NCBI RefSeq assembly: GCF_000633595.2
Contig: NZ_JIBU02000001.1
Location: forward strand, 124,001-188,000
Length of the DNA: 64,000 nucleotides
From: Clostridium drakei
Lineage (GTDB): Bacteria; Bacillota; Clostridia; Clostridiales; Clostridiaceae
Direction: 5' to 3'
The notes under the pieces were generated by a model. It was not told where the DNA came from, did no database searches, and saw nothing but the letters and a program-made list of their open reading frames with translations. Each line of letters begins with the position of its first letter. Position 1 is the stretch's first letter. Below, in pieces: positions 45,808 to 53,138 of this stretch. A program made the translations under genes and the position numbers.

Positions 45808-46563
45808 ATGAAGTGTAAAAAATTATTAATACCATTATTAATACTTAGTTTTTTTGTCAGTTTTTCATATGCAAATGTCCAAGCTAAAGGGCATGGAGGT
45901 GGACATTCATCTTCACATTCATCCTCTAAATCTTCACATAGTTCAACATCTAAGAGTAGTAGTTCGGGAATTAAAAGTGGAAGCTTTTCAAATAGTAAAG
46001 CAACTACAAAATCAACAACTATACCTAAAAGTAGTACGCCTACAAAGCCAACTACACCTAATAGTACCACAGGAATTAAAAGTGGAAGCTTTTCAAATAG
46101 TGAAGCAACTAAAAAATCGACAGCTGCACCTAAAAATAATACAAATACAAAGTCAACTACACCTAAGAGTGCTGCAGGAATTAAAAGTGGAAGTTTTTCA
46201 ACGACTAAAGCGCCGCCTGCATCAACTGAGAAATCCACATCAACTTTAAAAAATACGGTGAATACTAAGTCAAAAGCTTTAGCAAGTATTCCACCAAGTT
46301 ATAGTTGCCATTCTATCAGTAATAATTATTATTACAATACTAGCAATGGAGGAAGCAACTTTTGGAGCAATTATTTGTTATATAGAGCATTAACACCAGA
46401 ACACAGAACATATGTGACAACCACTGGTTCAAATGCAGTTGCACCAGCATATACGGGAGCTAGGTCTATAATGGCAGATGTAATAACATTGATATTTATT
46501 GTAGGAGCAATTGTATTAGTAATTTATATAGTTAAGAAAAAAAATGCTAAGAAAGAAATATGA
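45808..46563 (+). CDS. secreted/membrane-anchored Ser/Thr/Lys-rich protein with three 35-residue repeats
   Basis: About 251 residues, family not recognised. Signal peptide (KKLLIPLLILSFFVSFSYANVQA), a His/Ser-rich stretch, then three repeats starting GIKSGSFS at exact 35-residue spacing (105 bp each, 45967-46281). A Tyr/Asn/Ser-rich region follows, then one transmembrane segment (VITLIFIVGAIVLVIYIV) and a short basic tail. The layout suggests a surface stalk anchored in the membrane. AAAGGAGG precedes two adjacent ATGs (45805 and 45808); I use the second. The reading frame of the phage-like gene begins 3 bases after its stop. Confidence 0.78.
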   Translation: MKCKKLLIPLLILSFFVSFSYANVQAKGHGGGHSSSHSSSKSSHSSTSKSSSSGIKSGSFSNSKATTKSTTIPKSSTPTKPTTPNSTTGIKSGSFSNSEATKKSTAAPKNNTNTKSTTPKSAAGIKSGSFSTTKAPPASTEKSTSTLKNTVNTKSKALASIPPSYSCHSISNNYYYNTSNGGSNFWSNYLLYRALTPEHRTYVTTTGSNAVAPAYTGARSIMADVITLIFIVGAIVLVIYIVKKKNAKKEI

Positions 46564-46566
46564 AAT

Positions 46567-46820
46567 ATGGATAGTCTAAATAAAGAGATAGAAAATAAAA
46601 TACCTAAATTAGCTGAATATCTTAAAGAAGAAAAAGAAATAAAACAAATAGATAGAGCACTAAGTTCATTAAGTAATATTGAAAAACAAGTTATACAATA
46701 TAAGTGCATACAGGGAATGTATTATTATGAATTTACATATAAGGTTTTAAAAGTGAAAGGCAATGTAAAAGAATAAAAAGCATAGCTTTAAATAAAATTG
46801 CAATTGCACTGGGATTTTAG
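46567..46820 (+). pseudogene. phage-type sigma-like (ArpU/RinA-like) regulator split by a -1 frameshift
   Basis: Frame 0 from ATG 46567 encodes 69 residues: helical KLAEYLKEEKEIKQIDRALSS, then SNIEKQVIQYKCIQGMYYYEFTYKVLK, a sigma-70 region-4-like helix pair. The expected recognition-helix end (SERQCKRIKSIALNKIAIALGF) is in the -1 frame and ends at TAG 46818-46820. The junction holds T-TTA-AAA (46746-46752), a canonical -1 slippery heptamer in the right phase. It is therefore either a frameshift mutation or a programmed shift. No strong downstream hairpin is visible. Late-transcription regulators of this kind occur in clostridial prophages. The start lacks a clear ribosome site, so coupling to the preceding gene is likely. 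Confidence 0.62.
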
Positions 46821-46945
46821 AGTGACCATTTTTTGTCTCGAAAATAGCACTTTAATGGCACTCTATTATAAAATTAATGAGTTATAATGGTATTATGGAA
46901 AATTAAATAATGGTTGCTACAGCAAGGATTTAATGTGGCAATAAC

Positions 46946-47167
46946 AAAAGCATCTGGTTTCAGGTGCTTTATTCATAAAAAGTTAAAATAATATACATTA
47001 ATAAGAAATAAAATCTACATAAAGTTGTAACAATTACCATGTATAATGATAATTGTCCTAAGGAGATAACCCTTAGAGGAAAATTTAAAAGAATATAATA
47101 AGTCCCCCTTATTATAGATATATTTTGCTTTATGTAAGCACTAGTGAATATCACTGGTGCTTATTTA
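46946..47167 (+). repeat. structured noncoding repeat, copy 1
   Basis: First of two ~220-bp direct copies (the other at 54876-55099). Elements in order: a terminator hairpin AAAGCATCTG-GTTT-CAGGTGCTTT (46947-46970), a 50-bp AT-rich spacer, and an ACAATTA/TAATTGT stem with TATAAT inside. Then follow a CTAAGG/CCTTAG stem (47058-47076), GAGGAAAATTT, an AATAAG/CTTATT stem around CCCC, and a final hairpin TAAGCACTAGTG/CACTGGTGCTTA (47135-47163) followed by TTT. It may be a small RNA with its own promoter and terminator. The family is not recognised. Confidence 0.7.
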
Positions 47168-47188
47168 AATTTATAAGAGGTGAGAGGT

Positions 47189-47367
47189 GTGAAGGTAGAA
47201 AAAATAATAAAGACTCAGCAGCAAGATATGCATAAAAAACTAAAACAACAAATAGTAATAAGAATCCAAGGAAAGGTAAAGAAGAACACCTTTCCTTTTC
47301 TGATATTTTAAGTTTAATGAAACAAGATAGTTATTATAGACATAGGGGAGCTATACGGCAAAAGTAG
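47189..47367 (+). pseudogene. degenerate small phage-like ORF
   Basis: GTG 47189 with AGAGGTGAGAGG upstream opens a 40-codon frame ending at TAA 47309. The other frame, from 47191 to TAG 47365, reads RKNNKDSAARYA, a stop, then NKNPRKGKEEHLSFSDILSL and ending YYRHRGAIRQK. The second frame looks more like real protein, similar in character to small phage proteins, but has an internal TAA and no start. I take this as a decayed gene. The 47368-47587 gap after it shows nothing further. Confidence 0.35.
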
Positions 47368-47587
47368 AGTAAAACCAGTAAATGTAAGGGATATGTATGT
47401 AAAAAAGTAACTTTAAGGAAATTATAAAAATCATCTATAAAATTTACAAAAAATTAATTATTTGTTCGATTATGAAATATTTTGTAATACGATTTATGTT
47501 GATAAATCTAATGTCAATGGTTTAAAATGGTTTTTGAAAGTTGTTTACAATTTATTAAAATCATTTCAAATAAGGGGGAAGATACAT

Positions 47588-48709
47588 ATGAAAAATTTTA
47601 AGAATTTTATAGGTAAAGTTGCTTTAGTATTTTGTATGGCTTTAATAGTTGGAGTTTTAGGTAGTGAAAGTGTTTTTGCTGCAAATGTAGGTGATCAGTT
47701 GAATTCACCAGAAGCAGGATGGAAGAGATATGGTGCGGAAGATAAAAATTTTCAATATTCGTTTCCACCTGTATGGTATGGAAATAAGGCATTTAGTGAT
47801 GGAACTAATAAATTATTATCAGTGTCATTTAATTTTAAGGGAACTAAATTAAGAATAATAGGATATTCTGGAGGAGATAGATCTAGTGATTTAAGTTGTA
47901 TCATAGATGGAAAAGAAGAAAAATTTAATCAAGCAACAGTTTCTCAAGATAACTCATTGAATTATAGTAAAGAAGGCTTAGAAAATAGGGAACATTCAGT
48001 AAAGATTAAAACAAATGTACCTGGTAGCTATACTGGATTAAATCTTACAGCTATAGATATAGATGTAAGTGGAGAATTAAAACCATATAATGAAAATATA
48101 CAACCTTCAACATTACAAATTATTTTAAATGTTGAACCAGAAAAAAATAAAATAAGACTAAATGAAACAGTATCAGCTAATTTAACAATAGATAACATAA
48201 AAGACATTGCGGCAGAAGATGTAAGAATAAAATATGATAATAGTAAATTACAATTTTTGGGTGCTACAGAAGTAGATGGAATAAAATTAGTAAAGAATGA
48301 TGCAAAAGACGGAGAATTAAGACTCATTCTTGCAAGTAAGGGTTCATCTAATGTAGTTGAGGCTAAGAAATCATTGTTAAAGTTAAATTTTAAAGGAATA
48401 GCCGCAGGTGATGCTTTAGTTGATGTAACTAAAGGTAGGGTTTCAGATGGTATTACTATGGAAAAAGATTTAACAGATGATCAATGTGGACAAGCAACTA
48501 TAACAATAGATAATGAGGCTCTTACAGATGTAAATAAAGATGGACAATTTACACTTTTAGATTTAGCTATTGATGGTAGACATTATAGTGAAGATCCAGC
48601 AACACTTACTCAATATAATACTGATATTGTTGTAAATAAAGCTATAGATGATGATGATTTAACTAAGATAGGTGAGTATATGTTGGCTAATCCTAATTAT
48701 AAATTTTAG
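47588..48709 (+). CDS. secreted protein with cohesin-like and dockerin-like modules
   Basis: 373 residues. Signal peptide MKNFKNFIGKVALVFCMALIVGVLGSE-like with cleavage after VFA near 31. Residues about 32-175: an N-terminal beta domain (PEAGWKR...FSDGTNKLLSVSF...LTAIDIDVSGELKPY), shared with the next gene. Residues about 180-300: cohesin-like (LNVEPEKNKIRLNETVSANLTIDN, EDVRIKYDNSKLQF). Residues about 312-373: a dockerin-like EF-hand (TDVNKDGQFTLLDLAI) with one clear calcium loop and a weaker second half. ATG 47588 follows AGGGGGAAG; the longer frame from 47462 lacks a ribosome site. No carbohydrate enzyme is nearby, so the role may be cell-surface assembly or adhesion. Confidence 0.83.
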   Translation: MKNFKNFIGKVALVFCMALIVGVLGSESVFAANVGDQLNSPEAGWKRYGAEDKNFQYSFPPVWYGNKAFSDGTNKLLSVSFNFKGTKLRIIGYSGGDRSSDLSCIIDGKEEKFNQATVSQDNSLNYSKEGLENREHSVKIKTNVPGSYTGLNLTAIDIDVSGELKPYNENIQPSTLQIILNVEPEKNKIRLNETVSANLTIDNIKDIAAEDVRIKYDNSKLQFLGATEVDGIKLVKNDAKDGELRLILASKGSSNVVEAKKSLLKLNFKGIAAGDALVDVTKGRVSDGITMEKDLTDDQCGQATITIDNEALTDVNKDGQFTLLDLAIDGRHYSEDPATLTQYNTDIVVNKAIDDDDLTKIGEYMLANPNYKF

Positions 48710-48738
48710 TTGAGTAATATAGATAGGGGAATTAAGCT

Positions 48739-49821
48739 ATGAGAAATTTTAAAGGTTTTATGAATAAAATTATATTAATATTTACTATGGTTTTGATTTT
48801 TGGAGGGTTGGGATATAGTAATGTATACGCTGCTACTGTAGGACAATCATTAGTTCAACCAGAAGCAGGATGGAAAAGGGTGCAAGAAAGTGATTTAAAT
48901 ATAACTTATACAGGAAAATGGATATTAGACAACAATTCGAATATATATTCAGATGGAACACCTGCATATTCAGATGGAAAAGGGAAATATTGTACTAGTG
49001 ATGCAAATACATCAATAAAATTTAATATTATCTCTAATAAAATTAGAATTGTAGGCTTGTTAAGGCAATCAGGCTATTCAAGTAATACCATTATAAAAAT
49101 TGATGGTATTGAAGAAAAGTATACAGAAATTACCTCAAGTCCATATATAAATGCTGCTATTTTATATGAAAGAACCAATATTGATTATAAAGAGCATTTT
49201 GTTGAAATTAGAGGTGAATTAGGAAAATATACAACTTTAGATGCAATAGATATAGATTCATCAGGAATAATTAAGCCTTATAGTGAAAATATAACCACTA
49301 ATGTTTCAAATATATCATTAGATAAATCTACGGATAACTTACAAGTAGGACAGACAGATCAATTAACAGCAACAATAAAACCAGATAATGCAACAAATAA
49401 AAATGTAAAATGGAAAAGTAGTGATGAATCAATAGCAACTGTAGATAAAAATGGAAAAGTGACAGCAATAAAAGAAGGAACAGCAACAATAACTGCAACG
49501 ACAACTGATGGTAGTAACTTAAGTGCCTTGTGTGTTGTTACTGTAATATCTAAGGGTACAACACCAACAAACCCAACTGATAATACTGGTAATGCAATAT
49601 TAACTATAACTATGACTAATGGAAATGTAAAATCATATACAGTACCTATGAGTAAAGTAAATGATTTTATAAGTTGGTATGACAATAGGGTGAGTGGAAG
49701 CACTGGAAAAGCTTATTATACATTTGATAAAACAGATAATTTACAACCCTTTAGTAAGAAAACTGAGTATATAATATTTGATAAAATATCATCTTATGAA
49801 GTAGATGAATATACAAAATAA
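48739..49821 (+). CDS. secreted protein with Ig-like (BIG2) domain
   Basis: 360 residues. Signal peptide (MRNFKGFMNKIILIFTMVLIF start, cleavage after VYA near 32). Residues about 33-190 repeat the N-terminal domain of the upstream protein (PEAGWKR...YSDGKGKYC...LDAIDIDSSGIIKPYSENI). Residues about 195-275 are a bacterial Ig-like group 2 domain (ISLDKSTDNLQVGQTDQLTA, VKWKSSDESIATVDKNGKVT). The last ~75 residues form a small domain (ILTITMTNGNVKSYTVPMSKVNDFI) like those on phage-linked proteins. Same signal peptide and first domain as the preceding gene, 29 bp away, indicating duplication. Confidence 0.83.
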   Translation: MRNFKGFMNKIILIFTMVLIFGGLGYSNVYAATVGQSLVQPEAGWKRVQESDLNITYTGKWILDNNSNIYSDGTPAYSDGKGKYCTSDANTSIKFNIISNKIRIVGLLRQSGYSSNTIIKIDGIEEKYTEITSSPYINAAILYERTNIDYKEHFVEIRGELGKYTTLDAIDIDSSGIIKPYSENITTNVSNISLDKSTDNLQVGQTDQLTATIKPDNATNKNVKWKSSDESIATVDKNGKVTAIKEGTATITATTTDGSNLSALCVVTVISKGTTPTNPTDNTGNAILTITMTNGNVKSYTVPMSKVNDFISWYDNRVSGSTGKAYYTFDKTDNLQPFSKKTEYIIFDKISSYEVDEYTK

Positions 49822-49860
49822 ATGATATAATTATGATGTTAAGCATATATAATATCAACT

Positions 49861-49895
49861 GGCGTTTAGGTCTTAGGACTTAGGCGCCTTTACTA
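49861..49895 (+). terminator. possible terminator after the Ig-like protein gene
   Basis: GGCGTTTAGGTC (49861-49872) pairs with GACTTAGGCGCC (49877-49888) using several G-U pairs, followed by TTTACTATTT. The T-run is weak. Confidence 0.45.
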
Positions 49896-49935
49896 TTTAT
49901 AAAACAAATAAACTAATTAATAATGAGGTGGTGAT

Positions 49936-50508
49936 ATGAATTCAGTTGAACCTATAAGATATATGCAATTAGTATATGATATAGAGGATTATTTAAAAGA
50001 AAAGAGTGAAAGAAATTATGTTTTATTTTTAATAGGAGTAAATACAGGGTTAAGAATATCAGATATATTAAAACTTAGAACTAGGGATATAAGAGATCCA
50101 AAGGGGAACATAAGAAAACATATTTCACTTCAAGAACAAAAAACTGGTAAGGATAAAAAGATAAAAATATCTGATGATATTAGACCAATACTAAGGGAAT
50201 ATTTGAAGGATAAGAAAGAATATGAATACATAGTTAAAAGCAGCAAAGGCACAAATAAGCCAATAACTAGGCAACAAGCATATAGAATACTTAGTGAAAT
50301 AGGTAAAATGTTTGATATAGAAAATATGGGTTGTCATACATTAAGAAAGACTTTAGGATATCATTATTATAATAAAACTAAAGATATTGCAGCATTAATG
50401 GAACTATATAATCATTCAAGTCCAGTTATAACACTTAGATATATTGGAATAAATCAGGATAAAAAAGATTTAATGATAGATAAATTAAGTTTTGTAAGAA
50501 AGCGTTAA
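49936..50508 (+). CDS. minimal tyrosine recombinase (integrase catalytic domain)
   Basis: 190 residues, catalytic domain only, lacking the usual N-terminal arm/core-binding domains. Active-site set: R40 in NTGLRISD, a Lys in the EQKTGKDKK beta-hairpin, H134-x-x-R137 in HTLRKTL, H160 in NHSSP and the nucleophile Y169 in LRYIGI. All are present, so it may be active. GAGGTGG 6 bases before ATG. Small recombinases like this invert or integrate local DNA. Two 22-bp direct repeats lie about 90 bp downstream. Confidence 0.87.
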   Translation: MNSVEPIRYMQLVYDIEDYLKEKSERNYVLFLIGVNTGLRISDILKLRTRDIRDPKGNIRKHISLQEQKTGKDKKIKISDDIRPILREYLKDKKEYEYIVKSSKGTNKPITRQQAYRILSEIGKMFDIENMGCHTLRKTLGYHYYNKTKDIAALMELYNHSSPVITLRYIGINQDKKDLMIDKLSFVRKR

Positions 50509-50594
50509 AAAACGGAAGGATTTTTTTATTTAATTACAAATGTGTCATAAAAAAGTGAATGTAACATAGGTGGACAAAAATAAAGGGTATATAT

Positions 50595-50638
50595 AAGTAG
50601 AAAAAAATTTTTTAGTAAGTAGAAAAAAATTTTTTAGG
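50595..50638. repeat. two tandem 22-bp repeats downstream of the recombinase
   Basis: Units AAGTAGAAAAAAATTTTTTA plus GT or GG (50595-50616 and 50617-50638) differ only at the last base; each contains an A7T6 near-palindrome. They could be a recombinase binding site or simple AT repeat. The wider 50509-50971 gap is AT-rich with no other feature seen. Confidence 0.6.
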
Positions 50639-50971
50639 ATGTTACAAAATTAATAAAACGTAACATTTCAAAATAGAAAACAAATAAAAATCTGAATTTA
50701 TCATAAAACTATGGTAAATTTATACATTGAAAGAAACAGTTAATCTGTAAATTTAAATGTATAGGCATCCTTTAAAAATTCAATAATACGTAATTAAAAA
50801 TGAACTTTATGGTTCATATAAGAAAATATTAAATATTCATGATGAAATATGATATAAATAGTAAAAATACAAATATATAAAGTGTGCAAAAATGTCTATT
50901 TTAATTGCCTCTATTTTAATATTGCTATACTTGATAAATTTAAGTATATTCCACTTAAGGGGGAGATTATA

Positions 50972-51133
50972 ATAGAGCAATTAAAGAAATTAGAAATACT
51001 AATAGAAGAATTAAGGGCACAATTATATGATATTATTAATAAAAAAAATGGAGACTTATTAAGTCCAGAGGTAGTGACAGCTAGTAAAATGTTAGACTCG
51101 GCATTAAATACATATATAGAATTAATCAAGTGA
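50972..51133 (+). CDS. Spo0E-like aspartyl-phosphate phosphatase, apparently starting at ATA
   Basis: 53 residues. The sequence EQLKKLEILIEELRAQLYDI, then LSPEVVTASKMLDSALNTYIELI, is the Spo0E two-helix hairpin, with SKMLD in place of the usual S-Q-x-L-D motif. The family dephosphorylates Spo0A~P and delays sporulation. There is no ATG/GTG/TTG near the strong AAGGGGGAG (50957-50965). The codon at ideal spacing is ATA 50972, with ATT 50966 and ATA 50969 as alternatives. The open frame extends to GTG 50882, which lacks a ribosome site and gives an unrelated N-terminal extension. Confidence 0.65.
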   Translation: MEQLKKLEILIEELRAQLYDIINKKNGDLLSPEVVTASKMLDSALNTYIELIK

Positions 51134-51327
51134 TTATTAAACTGAGGTGAAGATATCAGCGATGGTAGTGATCGGATAAATGAAAATAAGTACTTAGAGT
51201 AATTTAGGTGTTTTTTAATATTTATTATATTTATTAAATATCGTTTATAAAACTGGATAAATGCTTGCATTGATTTATCATGTAATAAAAATATAATTAT
51301 TTTTATAAGAATTTTATGACAAAGTTT

Positions 51328-51356
51328 CAAGCCTGCCAAATGGCAGGCTTGTTAAT
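51328..51356 (+). terminator. terminator hairpin after the Spo0E-like gene region
   Basis: CAAGCCTGCCA (51328-51338) pairs with TGGCAGGCTTG (51341-51351), followed by TTAATTG; a GC-rich 11-bp stem. It could act for transcripts from either side. The 51134-51327 gap before it shows no gene. Confidence 0.7.
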
Positions 51357-51405
51357 TGTATATTTAATTATGCTATGTTTAGAATAAGGTTTCATATATA
51401 GTATT

Positions 51406-51810
51406 TTATTTATAAACTGTTTTTGAACCTATTGAGTCACCATTAGCATAAAAATGTACTACAGCATATGTCCAATGTCTATCTGTTCCACAGCCATATG
51501 ACATTCCTGAACTTGAGCGTTCGCGATGTTGGAATTTATCTACATCACGACCATTTTCATCATAAAAGTTTATGACAACTTCATATAGAGCGGAAGAATA
51601 ATTTGAATTCATATTTATATATACATTGCCATTTCTTACATATGCATCACAAGTAAAATTGTTACTTGCATATAATTTATTTGTAATAGTGTTACTGGAG
51701 TTTTGAATATTACTTTTTATAGGTGCAGCTTGTACACTTGAAAAGGCTAAATTAGAAGCTACTATAGCTCCACATAAAACAGGTCCTAAAAATTTAATTT
51801 TTTTGTTCAT
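51406..51810 (-). CDS. small secreted protein of unknown function
   Basis: 134 residues. Signal peptide MNKKIKFLGPVLCGAIVASN-type with cleavage after VQA near residue 28. The mature part is beta-rich (FTCDAYVRNGNVYINMNSNY, LYEVVINFYDENGRDV, WTYAVVHFYANGDSI), with two Cys that could pair (FTCDA and SYGCGT). No family recognised. GAAAGGATTGA lies 6-9 bases before the ATG. Single gene on the minus strand within the accessory region. Confidence 0.75.
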   Translation of the reverse strand: MNKKIKFLGPVLCGAIVASNLAFSSVQAAPIKSNIQNSSNTITNKLYASNNFTCDAYVRNGNVYINMNSNYSSALYEVVINFYDENGRDVDKFQHRERSSSGMSYGCGTDRHWTYAVVHFYANGDSIGSKTVYK

Positions 51811-52366
51811 AAAATCAATCCTTTCGTGATTAAAATATTTGTATGTTTTTGGTTTATATTATATATAATACAACTTTTTATAAAAAATGTAAAACATTAC
51901 TTTAAGTCATAATTTTACATATAAAGTCAATTAATGTTTAATAATTAGAGTTAATTTGAGGTTATTATATACTATTCGAATGTATTGTAAATAATTGGCA
52001 TTAAAGAGCTGAATTTATTAAATTATACATGTTAAAAGATAAAACAATAAGTGCTTTTGAATAAAATTAAGGAACTTGGTTATGAATAAATAAAAACAAG
52101 AAATTGGATATAATTAACATTAATTGTATTATAGGTGAAAATCATAGGTTCTTAAAAGTGAAATGTATAGAATGATATTGTTTAGTAAATTCAATAAATT
52201 AGATAAAAATTTTAATAAATGCTATATAATAATTATTAATAGTAAGATAAAACTTAGCGAAAAAATAATAATTTTTATTTTATTATAATTTAGTAGATTT
52301 TGTTTTAAGTAGGAATTAACTAGGAATAATATTGAAGATTATTTAAATTTAAAAGAGGTGTAACAC
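51811..52366. other. AT-rich intergenic stretch without recognisable gene
   Basis: About 550 bp between divergent small genes. I see no ORF with a ribosome site, RNA element or clear repeat; it should hold promoters for both flanking genes. Confidence 0.5.
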
Positions 52367-52531
52367 ATGAAGGTTGGAGATATAGTACAAATACAAGATG
52401 AAAATGAATGGAAAGGATTATATGGAGTAGTAGAATATGTAACAGTAGGAATATCGCATATATTTTGTGTTCAGAATCCATGTTATTTATATGTAGCTAA
52501 AAAGGATAATAATATAAAAATTATAAAATAA
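52367..52531 (+). CDS. small protein of 54 residues, function unknown
   Basis: MKVGDIVQIQDENEWKGLYG is the N-terminus, followed by VVEYVTVGISHIFCVQ and ending DNNIKIIK. AAAGAGGTG lies about 9 bases before the ATG and the codon use is normal, so translation is likely. The KVGDIVQI-D-E-W-K-G-x-x-G-V-V pattern recalls a KOW/SH3-like beta barrel as in small phage and plasmid proteins. A terminator follows at once. Confidence 0.65.
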   Translation: MKVGDIVQIQDENEWKGLYGVVEYVTVGISHIFCVQNPCYLYVAKKDNNIKIIK

Positions 52532-52559
52532 AGTATAGTTTAATATAGCTAATATTATA

Positions 52560-52588
52560 GGACACTCTGTAGGTAGAGTGTTCTTTTG
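52560..52588 (+). terminator. terminator after the 54-residue ORF
   Basis: ACACTCT (52562-52568) and AGAGTGT (52575-52581) pair with a GTAGGT loop, and TCTTTTG follows. Confidence 0.75.
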
Positions 52589-52701
52589 TATAAAAATATA
52601 AAAAATAAAATAGAAAAAGATTGAAAATTTAGAAAATATAGAATATAATAAAAATAGAAATATTATAGTAAAATGGCAAAAATATATAGGGAGGTGTAGC
52701 C

Positions 52702-52890
52702 ATGAAAAATATACAAAAATATGAATATTTGCTTACTGAAATTGACAATATGAGAAAGTATATGTATGTTATTATTGAAAGAGGAGTAGGCCTAACCGAT
52801 GATGAAATGCTTGAAATAAGTCAAAGGATCGATTCCTTATTAAATGACTACAATAAACTTATACACAATAAAAATGCACAAGTTGCTTAA
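52702..52890 (+). CDS. Spo0E-like aspartyl-phosphate phosphatase
   Basis: 62 residues: YEYLLTEIDNMRKYMYVIIE, then GLTDDEMLEISQRIDSLLNDYNKLI. The S-Q-x-x-D motif (ISQRID) and two-helix spacing match the Spo0E family, which dephosphorylates Spo0A~P. GGGAGGTG precedes the ATG by 6 bases. Second such gene within 2 kb. Confidence 0.82.
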   Translation: MKNIQKYEYLLTEIDNMRKYMYVIIERGVGLTDDEMLEISQRIDSLLNDYNKLIHNKNAQVA

Positions 52891-52945
52891 GCTATATATG
52901 GGGAATTTGGAGTATTCTAAAAAATAAAATATTGTTTATATTAGA

Positions 52946-52980
52946 TAAGCATTTGTAGAAATACTGATGCTTATTTATTT
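52946..52980 (+). terminator. probable terminator after the second Spo0E-like gene
   Basis: TAAGCAT (52946-52952) and ATGCTTA (52967-52973) pair, with an inner partial stem, then TTTATTTTT. Confidence 0.6.
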
Positions 52981-53138
52981 TTAAAATATAACTAAAGGCA
53001 AATTTGAAACAGGAATTAATTTAGAAATTTAAAGTATCCATGCAGTTTTTGTGTAAAAAATAGTAAATATTTTAATTTATATGTATAAGTTGTATAATAT
53101 ATATTATACTTATAATAAATTACATAGGAGGGAAAAAT

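Noticed and set aside
45854-46249. Second frame over the repeat protein
   Set aside because: Exists only because the 105-bp repeats keep all frames open; no signal peptide and no ribosome site.
46969-47154. Minus-strand ORF over the structured repeat
   Set aside because: Not preserved in the second copy and lies across hairpins; no ribosome site.
50595-50638. Possible CRISPR-like repeat
   Set aside because: Two directly adjacent 22-bp AT repeats without spacers and no cas genes.
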